A DNA stretch of 64,000 nucleotides from the NCBI GenBank assembly GCA_009617715.1, contig VTFK01000455.1, positions 186,001 through 250,000 of the forward strand, in the 5' to 3' direction. A program made the translations under genes and the position numbers. Position 1 is the first letter of the stretch. The number at the start of each line of letters is the position of its first letter. Source of the stretch: Plectrocnemia conspersa (taxonomy: Eukaryota > Arthropoda > Insecta > Trichoptera > Polycentropodidae). Positions 1 through 11,555 of the stretch are shown here, in pieces. Under the pieces are notes generated by a model, which saw only the letters and a list, made by a program, of their open reading frames with translations, did no database searches and was not told the DNA's origin.

Positions 1-2189
1 GAGAATAGTGTAAAAAAACCAACAACGTACGGATTAATGGAAAAATAATTAAAATATTTTAATCCATGGGTAAGAGAACGAATAACTTAGTGTATATTTG
101 AAGCCTTGATATCAATTAACCCAAAAATGCCCAAGAAATTTTGTTCTCTTAAAATTTCATTTATAAATAAAAAACAGTGGCACGAGTTTAGTGACCTACC
201 CATATGTGGGCATATCTGGGTTAAACCAATATCAACACAAAATTATTTAAAATAAATCAGTAGAGAAGATCGAACTTCTGTGCCACACTGCACTTTAATG
301 ACGAATACCAGCGTTGACGAATCAGCGACTGTCCTTAAAAGAGTAAGCGAGACAACGAAGTACACGCTACATCGCTTCTCCCTCTCATATACATGTACAC
401 GCACACAATAACAAACCGGCATTCTTATCCCGAGCGTACTCTACCTGTTTTGAGCAATTGCCTATCTTTATGGTCATATCAGCTAATAGCCGACAGAAAA
501 TATTGAAAAAAAAATATTTGTCATTGACGAAATTTATTATTATTTTGCATCTGTGGACTTACCTAATGACTGGTATTGAGTTTTTTATATCATTTTTAAA
601 TCAATACGAGTAATGTTTATTTTTAAGTCTGCTTAAAGTAGTATATTATGGTAATGTTTTTTTTTAATACACCTAACTGAGTAGCAAAAATAAATATTAA
701 AAAACTTTGTACTGATTTATAGTTTGAAGCACTAAAACAAGTTTTTTTTAAACAACTGTTTAAGTGAACCTGTTTTAATTATTCAAACTGTATTTTTTAT
801 TACTTTTCAATTTTTCGAATATATTTAAATATTATATTAGTTATTATTAATTGAAAATAACTAATAATTGAAAATTGTACTAATATATTATATTACTTTT
901 CTCCTTTATTCCATGGTTTTATTTTATATATTTAAAATTTCGACAAAATCGTATTTTAATATTTTTGTTTTGACATAATACTAATAATTTACTATCATTG
1001 ACTGCATTAAAATAATTTATTATTTTAGAATATGAAATAAATTACAAATTTAATATATTTGAAGCTGAATATGTTAAATTTATATATTAAATAAAATTAT
1101 TATAGATTTCTTGGTTGATCAGTATTTGATTATAAAATTTAGCCGTTGTTTTTGAAAGTGGTGTAAGACTATTTTGATATTTAATAAGAAGACATTTACA
1201 TAACAAACCAATCTGAATGTGTTCGTGCCAGATGTTTGAAAATATGCATACTCTAACATTACTCTAACCGGCCGGTGGATTTATTTTTGCTTTGGTGATC
1301 TAATAACTGGCAGAATGCAAAACAATTTAGGTCTATTTTTAATTTTTGATAATCCAAAAAGTTTTTTTTTTTATTGTTTTTGTAAAGTATTAACATCTGA
1401 TTATTATTAACAGCCGAAGGGGCATTACTTTTTTTGTTATAACAATTGGAAAATATCAACTTTGAGCTAAGCTCGAAATTTTTTTATAAATTATATAATC
1501 AAAGAAACCAGATTTTATTGATATTTTCTTATGATAACGCGCTCAGTTAGTCAGTTAAAACATTCACTAAAATCAGCTTGTTATTTTACTTAAAAATATA
1601 TTTATCTTCTTTTTACGGCTTGATTTTAAGTTTACAAATTGCAAAAAAACTGTTAATTTTTTAATTTCATGCATAGTTTTATGGCTACTTGTGATGCGTC
1701 ACGTAATATAATATTTTACTTGGATTACAGAATTCAATATTAACTTAAATTAACGTATAAATAATAATATAAAATATTATTAAAACATAGCATTTAAATC
1801 TTATGACAAAAATATATTTTCTCTGTAGCAAAATATAGTATATTTAAGTAACTTATTTAATATTGTATTGCTTAATTTTATTAAATATTTATTTAATCAT
1901 ATTTAATTTTGAATGGAATAAATGCACCTAAATGTTTTTTTCATTTGTTTCTCATAATAAAATCGATCGTCTTTATATGTTTTTTTCACAATAAAAACAA
2001 ATTATATTTATATAAGTCTTCATAAAGCGATTCATACACGTTTCTATGAATACATTCGTTATCACGTGAAAAGAATATTGTCGTTGGCAAATTAGAAGGC
2101 AGTCAAGATTGGACGTTTGTTGCAAGTCTCAAATTTGTCATGCGTTACACCCTCAATTTGTCGTTTTGATATCTTCGAGGGCGAAAATT
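1..2189. other. AT-rich intergenic sequence, nothing recognised
   Basis: Long runs of A and T with stop codons in every frame. No repeat copy, RNA gene or coding similarity was recognised. A slightly GC-richer patch around 280-470 carries no ORF. Confidence 0.6.
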
Positions 2190-2440
2190 ATTATTTTTGC
2201 GGTCGATGTAAGAACGTCAAATCTGTTATAATTCTTTCCCTGAAAATGAGGACGGGGAATAATGACGTAATAATTAATAGCGTTTCATTATGAAGTTGTA
2301 AGTTGGCAACACTCATTTGTAACGGCCGATGGTGGTTTGGCGTTTTCCGGTAGAAGTCCGACGGAGACGAAACATGGCCATAGGAAAAATTCGGTTGAGA
2401 GAGAGGGAAAGAAAATTGCACCGCCATTGCTTTGAGGGTT
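2190..2440. other. GC-richer island, possible conserved non-coding element
   Basis: A short block clearly richer in G+C than its surroundings, ending in a purine-rich run (gagagagagggaaag near 2398). The minus strand is open for 78 codons (2191-2427), but the predicted peptide resembles nothing I know and open frames of this size are expected where AT content falls. A regulatory role is inference from composition only. Confidence 0.3.
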
Positions 2441-4142
2441 AAAGCATTACTTCATAATTATACGCTTCTCACTTTAAATATTTATTTCGTAACAATGAAT
2501 TATTTATTTGAAATTAAAATAAAGAAATATTGTATGATTTTTCCAATATTTTGATGATATTTTATTTCTGCGTTTTTCTGCTGATTGCGTTTTTCACTCA
2601 TTTGAAAAAAAATGAAAGGATATGTAACTATAGAATAAATAATATTGAAATAATAAGAGTGCGCGCCTGTTCATGTTCATGCACCTGACAAAATTAGACT
2701 GAAATCTGAAACAGAATTAATTTAACACTCAATCGATGGGTCATTTTTTGCGGCGTGATTTTCGCGCAACACAGACACATTTTATTACTGACTTGCTTCT
2801 TGCATGAAAATTTAATTTAAATATTAAATTTCTGTCATCTACGGCTTAGAATCAGAAGACGCGAGAATAATGTCAGTTTAAAAATATGTTTTATTGCTTT
2901 GCTTCGCGTTTGAATAAAATTTCCAAGGACATTTCACGATGTCATAAATAATTATATTTCTATACACGTACCACACAACCCATATCAGTGAAAGTTACCT
3001 AGTATATTATCAGTGTTTTCTCGATTTACCAAGTGAATTTTTAATCTTAAACCAAATTAATTACATGGTGTACTATTGAAGATTTATTTGCCTAGCCGAA
3101 GTTTCACTAAGATTGAGGCTAAATAAAAACATTCTTATAAGACAAGGTATCTCATAAGCTGATAATAATTAGCTAGATAGTAGGTATATATTTATGGATC
3201 TATTTGTATTAGGACAATTTGAGAAAGCTTCAAACATAATCTGTATAGATCTGTATTCGGTTTCGGCTGCTACAATGATTAATATATCTTATAAAATCCT
3301 TTTTTACGCATTTTTAAGCATAAAAATATAATATTGAATATATACTATGTTAACGGTCGTACATTTCACTCTCGTGCGAATCGACTAATGGACTTTAAAT
3401 GGTTTGAAACCACTGAATCTCCCGCAAACTTGCAGGACAATTATTTTTCACCGGAGGTGAGTAGTGATTCAACAGAACAGTGTGTGTATTAAATATCAAA
3501 GCAAACTATTTTCAATTAAATTTTTTATTTTATTCGACAATTTTTTTATGTATTTTAGAATGACTATATTAATATGCTACACTTAAGCTTAGATACATTT
3601 AATTTAAACACGATCATATATAGTATAGTATATGTATATAACATATAATAGCAGGACTGAGTCATTTTGCATGCTACTGAAATTTCTATGCATTTTTTTG
3701 GTAGAAGATTGCCTTCGACATAAAAGATCAATTTATCTTTCAACATTTATTTGGTGTATATTTATTTACAAAGTCGAACATCTATAGTATCATAAAAATG
3801 ATAAAGCAAAACAGTACTCATAAAGCACTTGAACATTAAGAGCAACTGAAAAGTATTTTTAATTTAAATTCAGTATATCAAAAAAAATCAATATTTCTAG
3901 AATCAGAATCAGACATTTTACATACACTTATTATTTAGTTAAATTAAAAATAATTATTAATTAATTAAAATATCTAATGAAAAAAGATTTAGCTTCATTT
4001 TAATTACGTTATAATGTATGATAAAAAACGTTGATATTTGATTTGTCTGAGTTTGATTTAACTTCTTATATGATGGGTCTGGATTAGGAACGCAAAACTG
4101 TTAAATTATTTATTTCATAGAAAATCGATATTTGGCTGTTTA
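2441..4142. other. AT-rich intergenic sequence, nothing recognised
   Basis: No coding similarity or repeat copy was recognised. Simple A/T-rich sequence throughout. Confidence 0.55.
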
Positions 4143-4186
4143 TCTTTTTTATTATTATTTGCTAAAGCAAATAATAATAAAAAAGA
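4143..4186. repeat. Perfect 21-bp inverted repeat (hairpin)
   Basis: Arms at 4143-4163 and 4166-4186 are exact reverse complements separated by AA. The arm is a T/A-rich tract ending in TTTGCT. It would form a short, nearly loopless hairpin. It may be a relic of a palindromic MITE or a replication-generated palindrome. It is too short for a typical pre-miRNA. Confidence 0.85.
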
Positions 4187-5725
4187 ATCAGAGGCGATTC
4201 ATTCATATGGGCTGAGCTGTTCCTGCTTTAAATATTTTTTGTGTGTAACTTAATAAGTAAATTATTTTTGTTTAATATAATACATATTTTAGTTGTATTA
4301 AGAATATTTTTTAAGTACACCAGTACAAATTCTTAAGGGCCGCCACTGATATGTATGTTATTGATCCCAGATGTCACATATACAAAATTGGAAATCAAGC
4401 CTAGGGCATAAATAATAAAACTCTTATAATGTAGTTAATATTATACTAACATATAAATGAGTCACTAACATTACTATTAAAGTGAATAATAAAATTTATG
4501 ATACTTAAATAAAAATATTAGAAAAATACAGTTTAAATAAAAAGTACAGGTTCACACTCAGACTTATCTATTTTACTTTTAAAAATTATGAAGTAATAAG
4601 TGTTTTAAACTTTAAATCAATACGAAGTTTAATTTTAATTAAACTTGTTGCCGAAAAGAGCATAATAAATTAATCTAGACAAATTTAAAATTGACAGAGT
4701 CCACAGATGCACAATAATACCTAGAAAGTATGAGTAATTTCTGAAATTTCGGCAGATATAAATCTTTTTTTTTATTATTTTGTTTGTCGGATATTAGTTG
4801 TTATGTATGTCTATTGCTTGTGTAGATAACATAAAATTGAAAGGATTAATTTCGCAAAGCAAAACTAGGGCACAATTGATTTGTATGTTTTGCAAGCAGC
4901 TGATTAAGGAGTAAGCGCTATTATTTTTTTATATTAATAATGAAATAAATCATTGTAAGATTCTGCAATTTCAATGAGTTTTTCTACTTTTTAAACGCGC
5001 TATATTTTTATTCTGAAGTTTTTTGTGCATTTTCGACTATTTCACGGAACAGATTAAAATCTGCATATTCCAGGAATATATATTTACTTTGAATGAGTTA
5101 TTTATCACGCGGTTTTATGTCTCAACAGTGAAATATTTAGTAAACCATATTTTTTCGTAAAGCAAATATGTATTATTATTATTATTTAATTCGGTTAACA
5201 AAGGCGTCCGTAAAGCGAGGAATATGTGAGACAGAACATCAAACATTGTCGCAACAATGGCTAAGAGCATTGATAACATACTTATTTCAGGTATTTTGCA
5301 CGAAGATTTATATTTATTTTAATATATAATACTTTTAAACAAAATTTATCCACAAGATCTACCAATTGAACTGAGTTCGGCATGGTAATAAAATATCAAA
5401 TCAGATAACTATGTCGCAAGACAAATTTCTATCACATAATAAAATCTGTCATTAACGCAATTTATTTCACTATTAATGTAAAACTGAATATTACAATGCA
5501 ACTATTATAACGAAAATAAATAATTTTAATATGTTAAAATATTTAGCGATCACCGTGTAGTTTATTCATCAGCCATCCTAGCACTAAACCAAAACATGAA
5601 CACTAAACGCACTTTCCCAAATATCGACTGATTGAGCTTATAACTTAAATCAACATATTACAGAATATAAACATTTATTGTTAAACTGTCTATGTTCTTA
5701 TTTTTTTTTACGAATTAATCTCGGT
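4187..5725. other. AT-rich intergenic sequence, nothing recognised
   Basis: No recognisable features. Stop codons are dense in all frames. Confidence 0.55.
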
Positions 5726-6080
5726 AATTAAGTCTCCTGAGCGCCACCTCTCAAGTCTCGAAAATGTTGACGGCGACTGTTTCGGCAGTCGATGGTGAAA
5801 TCCGTCGCATTGTAGCGAAACCGGAGATTGGAGACGAAACCGGAAAAACCGGGGCTCGAAACGTCGCTCGAGGCCTCAGCCGATTTTCCAGCCGGAGCTA
5901 TTATAACCGACTTGACTAACGAGCCGACATGTAAAAGAAAACTCCACTAGTAGTAGTAAGTAACGACTGATGATATTTTTTCCACTCGTTTTATACGCCC
6001 GAGAGATGCTCAAATGTTCGGCGAGGCGTGATTTATTATCAAGGAGGCGATGATGAAAATTTGTCATGTTGGGAAATTCG
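5726..6080. other. GC-richer island with 51-codon ORF
   Basis: GC-rich block with clustered CpG. The plus strand has a short ORF, ATG at 5764 and TAA at 5917-5919 (51 codons, basic, no motif I know). The minus strand is open for 63 codons at 5876-6067. The plus block contains three near-repeats of a GAAACCGGA-like motif (about 5816-5850). No homology was recognised. A conserved regulatory element, or a chance open frame in a GC-rich block, is as likely as a real small protein. Confidence 0.3.
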
Positions 6081-7430
6081 TAACACTGTAAATTGGAGAG
6101 AAACTCTCATTATAATTAAAATGTAAGTATTTAATGAACTAGTTTAGTATTCCAGAATATCATTTTTAATAAATATTTGTAGTTCTGTAATTTATTTAAA
6201 TTATTATACCTTTGACGAGCTTTGTTTCTTAGACTTAAAAACACCTAAGAGATTGTGAAAATTAACCTTTAATAATTTTTTAACTAGTATCACCATTTAC
6301 TTTATTATTTCATCCTTTTAATTAAAAACACAATTAGTTAATAATATTAAAAAAATATATATTTAGTGTTGGTTTTTAACTGTATTTTTTAAAGTAAAAA
6401 GTTTTTTACGAATCATTCAAAAAATAACTACAACTAAGCTAATGAACGTTGTTGTACAAAAGTTAACCCATTTTAAAAATGCCATAAATTTTCCCTTATT
6501 TGAGTCTGTGTAGCTATTTTTGTTACAAAGCTCATAATATATTTTAGCGACTCAAAACCATTCTTTGCATCTCAAACTTTGGTTATATCTGTATATAAAA
6601 AAAAAAAGTTTTTCTCACTAGTATTGCAAGAATCATTTAGTTCTGTTGTTATTTAATTTGTGATTATTCCTTAATAACATCACCAAAATAGAAAAATAAT
6701 ATTTGTCGAATAATATAATCGATGAATAAAATGTTTCGTTAAACCAAACATTCCAATTTTTCCAAAAATAAAATCGACAAAATAATGATATGGCTCAAAT
6801 CAGCTGGAATTTTTACATTAAAATTAAGATCATATCGTTGTATAGTATTAAATGATCGCAAATCTTAATATTCACAAATATTTAGTAAATAATCATACCA
6901 TTTAAGTAAAACATTATTTTTCTAAATAATCGATAGCTATTGACAGCATTACAAAAAATGTATAGCTCTCCATAAAGCCAATCAGATTTGACGTTGAGCT
7001 CAAATCAGATTTTTTGTCGTAACAATAAGAATTTCTCTCTTGGACTTTCCACTTTAACGTCGCGTTTTATCTGAAAAATTAATCGCTCCAATAATTGACG
7101 TTGGATGCTGCAAGTGAAGTCTGTGAGCATCGTATTTTATCTCGCTTATCTGACAAATTGAAATGTCACAGGAGCCGATTCGCCACATGCACGCGATCTC
7201 TCGAAAGTTCTATTTAAAATCATACATATTTTTATTAAGCTCAAATAAATTCTAACTCAATGAGCTATTTTTAAATAGTAAAAAATATGGTTCAAATTGC
7301 AATACATTGATTTGCTTCAGTGAAATACACCACCAAACCTATCTATTGAAAATTGACATGTTCAGATAGATAGATATAAACATTTTAATACTGTATTAAA
7401 ATTCCTAATAATATGAAAGAATCATTCCAA
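6081..7430. other. AT-rich intergenic sequence
   Basis: Nothing recognised. The segment 7020-7210 is a little richer in GC but has no ORF or repeat partner that I found. Confidence 0.5.
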
Positions 7431-7439
7431 TATTCAGTT

Positions 7440-7600
7440 TTAGTTGTTCTATAAGAGCACTGTGCCATGCTGCTAAAATGTGTATCGCTTTACGCTTTAC
7501 TGACTTCATTGGTATGGGCTGTGTGGCACATAACCTTTAACTGGCGATATATGATGATATTTCGCATCAAAAAAAAAAAAGTTTATTACCATAACGCATG
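7440..7600 (+). repeat. Dispersed repeat, copy 1 of 3 (SINE-like, tentative)
   Basis: Contains an ATGGGCTGTGTGGCACAT core followed by a degenerate block and an A-run at 7570-7581. A related core occurs at 17545-17620 (ATGGGTTGCGTGGCACGC, then an A-rich stretch) and at 23300-23390 (ATGGGTTTAGTGGCACAT). Copies are very diverged, so the boundaries and class are uncertain. A short interspersed element or a degraded DNA element would both fit. Confidence 0.35.
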
Positions 7601-8677
7601 TTTGATATTTTATTCATGTGCCAAGATATCTGAGCATTCCCGCATTCAAGACATATTTTACAAAAGGTGATGAAACACTACTTTTTTGTAAGAAAAAATA
7701 TTCTTGCAAAGCAATTTCAGTTTTGAAACGATGGAATAGTTATCTTTTGCTACTTTATATGCAAGGTAGTATTTTTTCGTGGATAATGAAATAAAAAAAA
7801 CATTCTCAAGAATATTTTTTTCGCTTTCAGCAACTATTTTTAATGCTGCTGTGTAGCAGATGCTACGTGATTTTTTCGATGTGATTCTTTGTCAGAATCT
7901 CATTTTTGCTAATTTCTTTGGAAAGTGTCATTTTAATTATTGTTTCAACTTTAAGAGTTCCAACTTTGCTACAAGGACAGCCAAATTTTATTTTTTAAAC
8001 ACAGAACTATTCATTTTTTAAGCGAAAATATTTTTTTTGTCCATGGGATTTGTACCGGAACTGGTGCGTTCTATAAAAATCACGTTGCTAAGAACACCTG
8101 CTCTTATTTTATTACATCAACTATTTTGAATATATTTATCTAATGAGATCCTGCACAGCATTAACTGTCGTTTCTCGGACCATTTAAAAAGCCGATGCAA
8201 GTTTATGGAATTATCATGATAGTTCTAGAACTACCAATGCAGTGATGTTATTGAATAAGTAATACTATTATTCACCATCTTAATTTAATACGCCAGAAAA
8301 CTAACTACAGGAGATAATTAGTGATTTTTCATCCAGGAGTCTAAAGATTCTCTGATTTGACATTCCAATTCATTTGCTATTTTCTCTCAATCGCGAGTAT
8401 TCCCCAGCGACTTGTAGTATATATAGTATTGTTTTTTTTCTATTTGTTAGATTTATGTTCAACTAGGTAAAAAGCTCGACACGATTGATTTCTTGGCTTA
8501 TTTTTCTTTCAGCGTATCGATCCTTTCACCTCTTCGAAAATAACCGAACAAAGCGCACTCAATCCCTCTTATTTGTTTTTTATGTTTTTATTTTATTTCT
8601 CTCTCTCACTCTCTGTTTCGATGGATGGATTTTTAATTTACATAGCTTTGCTTTTAAAGTTAAAATTTGAATGAATT
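7601..8677. other. AT-rich intergenic sequence
   Basis: Contains a short CT-rich microsatellite-like tract at about 8599-8616. Nothing else recognised. Confidence 0.5.
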
Positions 8678-8680
8678 AAA

Positions 8681-8727
8681 ACATTTATACTACTGTATTG
8701 TATACATAATACAGTAGCATAAATGTT
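8681..8727. repeat. Inverted repeat, about 19-22 bp arms
   Basis: The arm ACATTTATACTACTGTATT at 8681-8699 is matched in reverse complement at about 8708-8727 with one mismatch. The spacer is about 8 nt (GTATACAT). The pairing continues imperfectly a few bases outward. It would fold into a stable short hairpin. Function unknown. Confidence 0.8.
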
Positions 8728-8732
8728 TAAAA

Positions 8733-9094
8733 TATATTGTAAATTTGGGGTATAACTTATATTATTTTAGAATTGAGTGCGATACAAATTAAGACTTTGC
8801 ATATACAAAACTTATCATTATTGCGTATTTATTAAACTGATTACAGAAAGTCCTTTATCATATTGCCTCCTTGAGGGGTCCGAAAATAATATAATCTATT
8901 AAAACATTGCATTAGACCTAATCTCATGATGTTTTAGATATTCCTACTACACTGATAGTAGTAGCTTTCAATAGTAATGGGTTAAGAAAACCATTCAGCG
9001 TTTAATATATTTATTATAGTCTGACTTTTAAAAAGCTAATTAATATAAAGTAAAGGATATCGCTGTTTTAACAAGAGAGAAAAAAATTATCTAT
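8733..9094. other. AT-rich intergenic sequence, nothing recognised
   Basis: No features seen. Confidence 0.5.
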
Positions 9095-9205
9095 TTGTTT
9101 ATAGTTCTTTATGCATAATTTGCCAATTTTTAAATGAATAGGGGTGATTTTTGTGCATTTCTAAAGATCAGAAAATAACAACGTCTTGAGAATCATATTC
9201 ATATT
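9095..9205 (-). pseudogene. Fragment of a jockey-type retrotransposon ORF2 (RT N-terminal part)
   Basis: This segment is closely similar to 21240-21340, which lies just upstream (minus strand) of a recognisable jockey reverse transcriptase. Both share the run GATCTTTAGAAATGCACAAA (minus strand) and, further on, a block encoding KNY, the start of the KNYRP(I/V) motif typical of the first RT region of jockey-clade elements. After KNY this copy diverges. Only about 110 bp survive. It is a dead fragment. Confidence 0.65.
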
Positions 9206-9489
9206 CTTTTTAAATGAGTAACGAGACTGATTTCCTAACCCTTCAAAATTAAATCGGGAGCTAAGTCAGACCCCATCTTCAACTTCTCAAAGCCGAATTT
9301 AAGATCTGAGCGTTCGGTTCCTTTGACGGTCAATACCGAAGACAAATTACAAGAAAACGGAAGCGACGGAGCGGAAAGAGAAAAAGACTCCTCGATGATT
9401 TATGTAACAATAATAATCAAATTAGCCTATTAGCAATAAACTCAGACTCCTATATATGAGTTTTCCGCATAAATCCGAGATGGAAAAAT
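9206..9489. other. Intergenic sequence
   Basis: Moderate GC, no ORF and no recognised repeat. Confidence 0.4.
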
Positions 9490-9955
9490 GTGTACATGTT
9501 ATTAAAGTAGAGGTCGCGAGTCGCCAGGCCGCGATCTCGTTTAGTGGGTTAGTGTTGCCGCGGATGTGAGTGGGTTGAGGACAGGGGTGGCCATTTCATT
9601 AAGGCGAACCCTATTCGCGGCCACGCGCCTCCTAATGGGGACAACGTTGTTAGCCCGGGCTAAAGGTAGCTGCACACTGGCTTTATCTTGTTTACTGCCA
9701 TCGTGCAATCGTATATCTGCACTAACTCCTTTTTAAATCGTTGTACACTTCGGGGTAGCGGTGTGGTGGCTACCACCCCCAGAGCGGTAATTGCCGAAGG
9801 CGCCCTGCGATGTGGCGAGACTAAACCGCTCCGATTATCGACGCCATTTAAATTGATATTATCTAGAGTGTGCAAATCTGATGGATTGTAATATAGGGTG
9901 CCAAAAAACGTGTTATTTATGGACGAACGGTTTGTGTAAAATTTACAAATCATTG
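9490..9955. other. GC-rich island, candidate conserved non-coding element
   Basis: One of the most GC-rich blocks in the window, with many CpG dinucleotides between 9510 and 9850. Both strands are open for 67-97 codons (plus 9688-9891, minus 9660-9953), but neither peptide resembles a known family and they are each other's shadows. No splice-bounded exon pattern was evident. A cis-regulatory or conserved element is my preferred reading, by composition only. Confidence 0.35.
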
Positions 9956-10486
9956 TCTGCGATTGAGATACTTTGGAATCTGACAGCTGTCAAAGTAAAT
10001 TGAGTATAAAATATAGATTTGAAACAGTTAGCCTTAACTATTAGATTAATATAATTTTATTTGACTTAAAATAATCAAAAATGTTATGGTGTTTTCTTTG
10101 TTTTAAATAAGCATTCAGAAAATATAGGCGATTAAGGCAAATTAGATTGATCTCTAAAATCTCGGTCTGTGACTAAAAATTATTGTACAGGTTCGATTCA
10201 AATATGTCTAGATTAATGGTGGTACTTAAATTAACGATATTTCAAGACACAGAAAGAAAGAAATATTAAATGAAATGTCATTTATAATATATGTGCCCTT
10301 TTCGAAAATGAACTTAATAAAATAAGATTCATTGAATTGCTTCTAAAACTGGTTTATGAAATTGGATATATATGTTGGATATATATATATTAACGTGATT
10401 TGAATTTTTGGTGTATAAAATCAGAAATAACTAATATATCGTTAAATTCTAAAATGCTACTAGGGTAGAGGTATTATTATTACTAG
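9956..10486. other. AT-rich intergenic sequence with small TA microsatellite
   Basis: A TATATATA tract lies near 10365-10392. Nothing else recognised. Confidence 0.5.
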
Positions 10487-10657
10487 CCGCCAAGATTATG
10501 CGATTTAACCCTGATTCGTGTCTACGCCGACAAACCCGAAACGTTGGAGCACCTAAAAACCAACATCAGCTAAGTTATAGCCGAGATACCGCCTGAAATG
10601 TACCAAAAAGTCATCGAAATGATCGGCTGCTGCAAATATCCAGAGGCGGTTATTTAA
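10487..10657 (+). pseudogene. C-terminal fragment of a DUF4817/DDE_3-type (mariner-like) transposase
   Basis: In one frame from 10487 to the TAA at 10655-10657 the sequence reads PPRLCDLT..., then VYADKPETLEHLKTNI, a stop, VIAEIPPEMYQKVIE and a degraded tail. This matches the C-terminal part of transposases carrying an N-terminal DUF4817 HTH and a DDE_3 catalytic domain. Family members usually have PRS.DLTPLDFFLWG, then VY.NKP..L.ELK..I..EI, then C-terminal CRR.RGGHLND. Here the DFFLWG block is missing (in-frame deletion of about 8 residues), one in-frame TAA is present, and the C-terminal CRRSRGGH block is altered. No upstream catalytic residues or terminal repeats could be placed. An inactive relic. 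Confidence 0.8.
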
Positions 10658-11555
10658 ATAATATTATTTTTCATAATTAATTAAATACATCAAATTTTCG
10701 AATAATCAAAAAAAATTCGTAGATGTTTTTTCTTAAAAAAAGTTGGAAACCGAAGTTAGATCAACCTTTATATTGATGATATTGTTCCGTTATAAATCTC
10801 AAATTCTTTCTCATTAAAACAAGATCATGTTCTAAATTTTATTGCGTGTTTTTTAAATATTAAAAATAATTAAAAAAACTTAGTTTGGATATACCAAAGT
10901 TTATATTATATGACTTGAAATGGATTTCATATATATATTACTAGGGGTGTCACATTTTTACAAAATATATTAAAAATAATGAAATTAAATTTGCGAATTA
11001 AACACAATACGACAAAAATTTTTAGTATGCAGCCAATATAAAGGACAGAGCCAGGATAAATGTTTGAATAATGTATTTTGCTTTTATTTTTTAAATAAAG
11101 ATTTTTTTTCAATTAAAAATACTTTAAATTCTCGGTACCTGTTCGTTCTCGGGAATCTACGAATTTTCAATGCTAATTCCAGGGATTGAAAAAATCCTCG
11201 GGAACAACACCCACTAGTTATAATGTATCTCAAAGATAGAAAACATTTATTTTCAACAAAAAACATGAAAAATTCATCTGTTTAAATCGAAAAAAAAACA
11301 CCACCGCAAAGGGGGAATTTATGTTTTCAAAATTTGAATATTTTTTCAGTTTCAATAGTTGTAACGAAATTTAAAATTTATTTTTAAGACATATAGCATT
11401 AATGAAATATGGCAAAAATATAATCAAATTTAACCATATCTACATTTACCAAACTACGGTTTTTGATGGTGTATGGGGAATATACTATGTATGTATTTTT
11501 CTTAGGATATACTATGTAGGTGTTTTTTTTACTGAATAATTAAATTATAGGTTCG
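10658..11555. other. AT-rich intergenic sequence, nothing recognised
   Basis: Overlapping short minus-strand ORFs (60-61 codons) have no recognisable similarity. A patch at 11120-11220 is slightly GC-richer. Confidence 0.5.

Noticed and set aside
1259..1459. 66-codon minus-strand ORF and other 60-80 codon frames in AT-rich DNA
   Set aside because: Frames of this size occur by chance. The peptides are Lys/Asn/Ile/Phe rich and match no family.
9688..9891. Plus- and minus-strand ORFs in the GC-rich island
   Set aside because: Both are open at once, as expected in GC-rich sequence with few stops. No domain.
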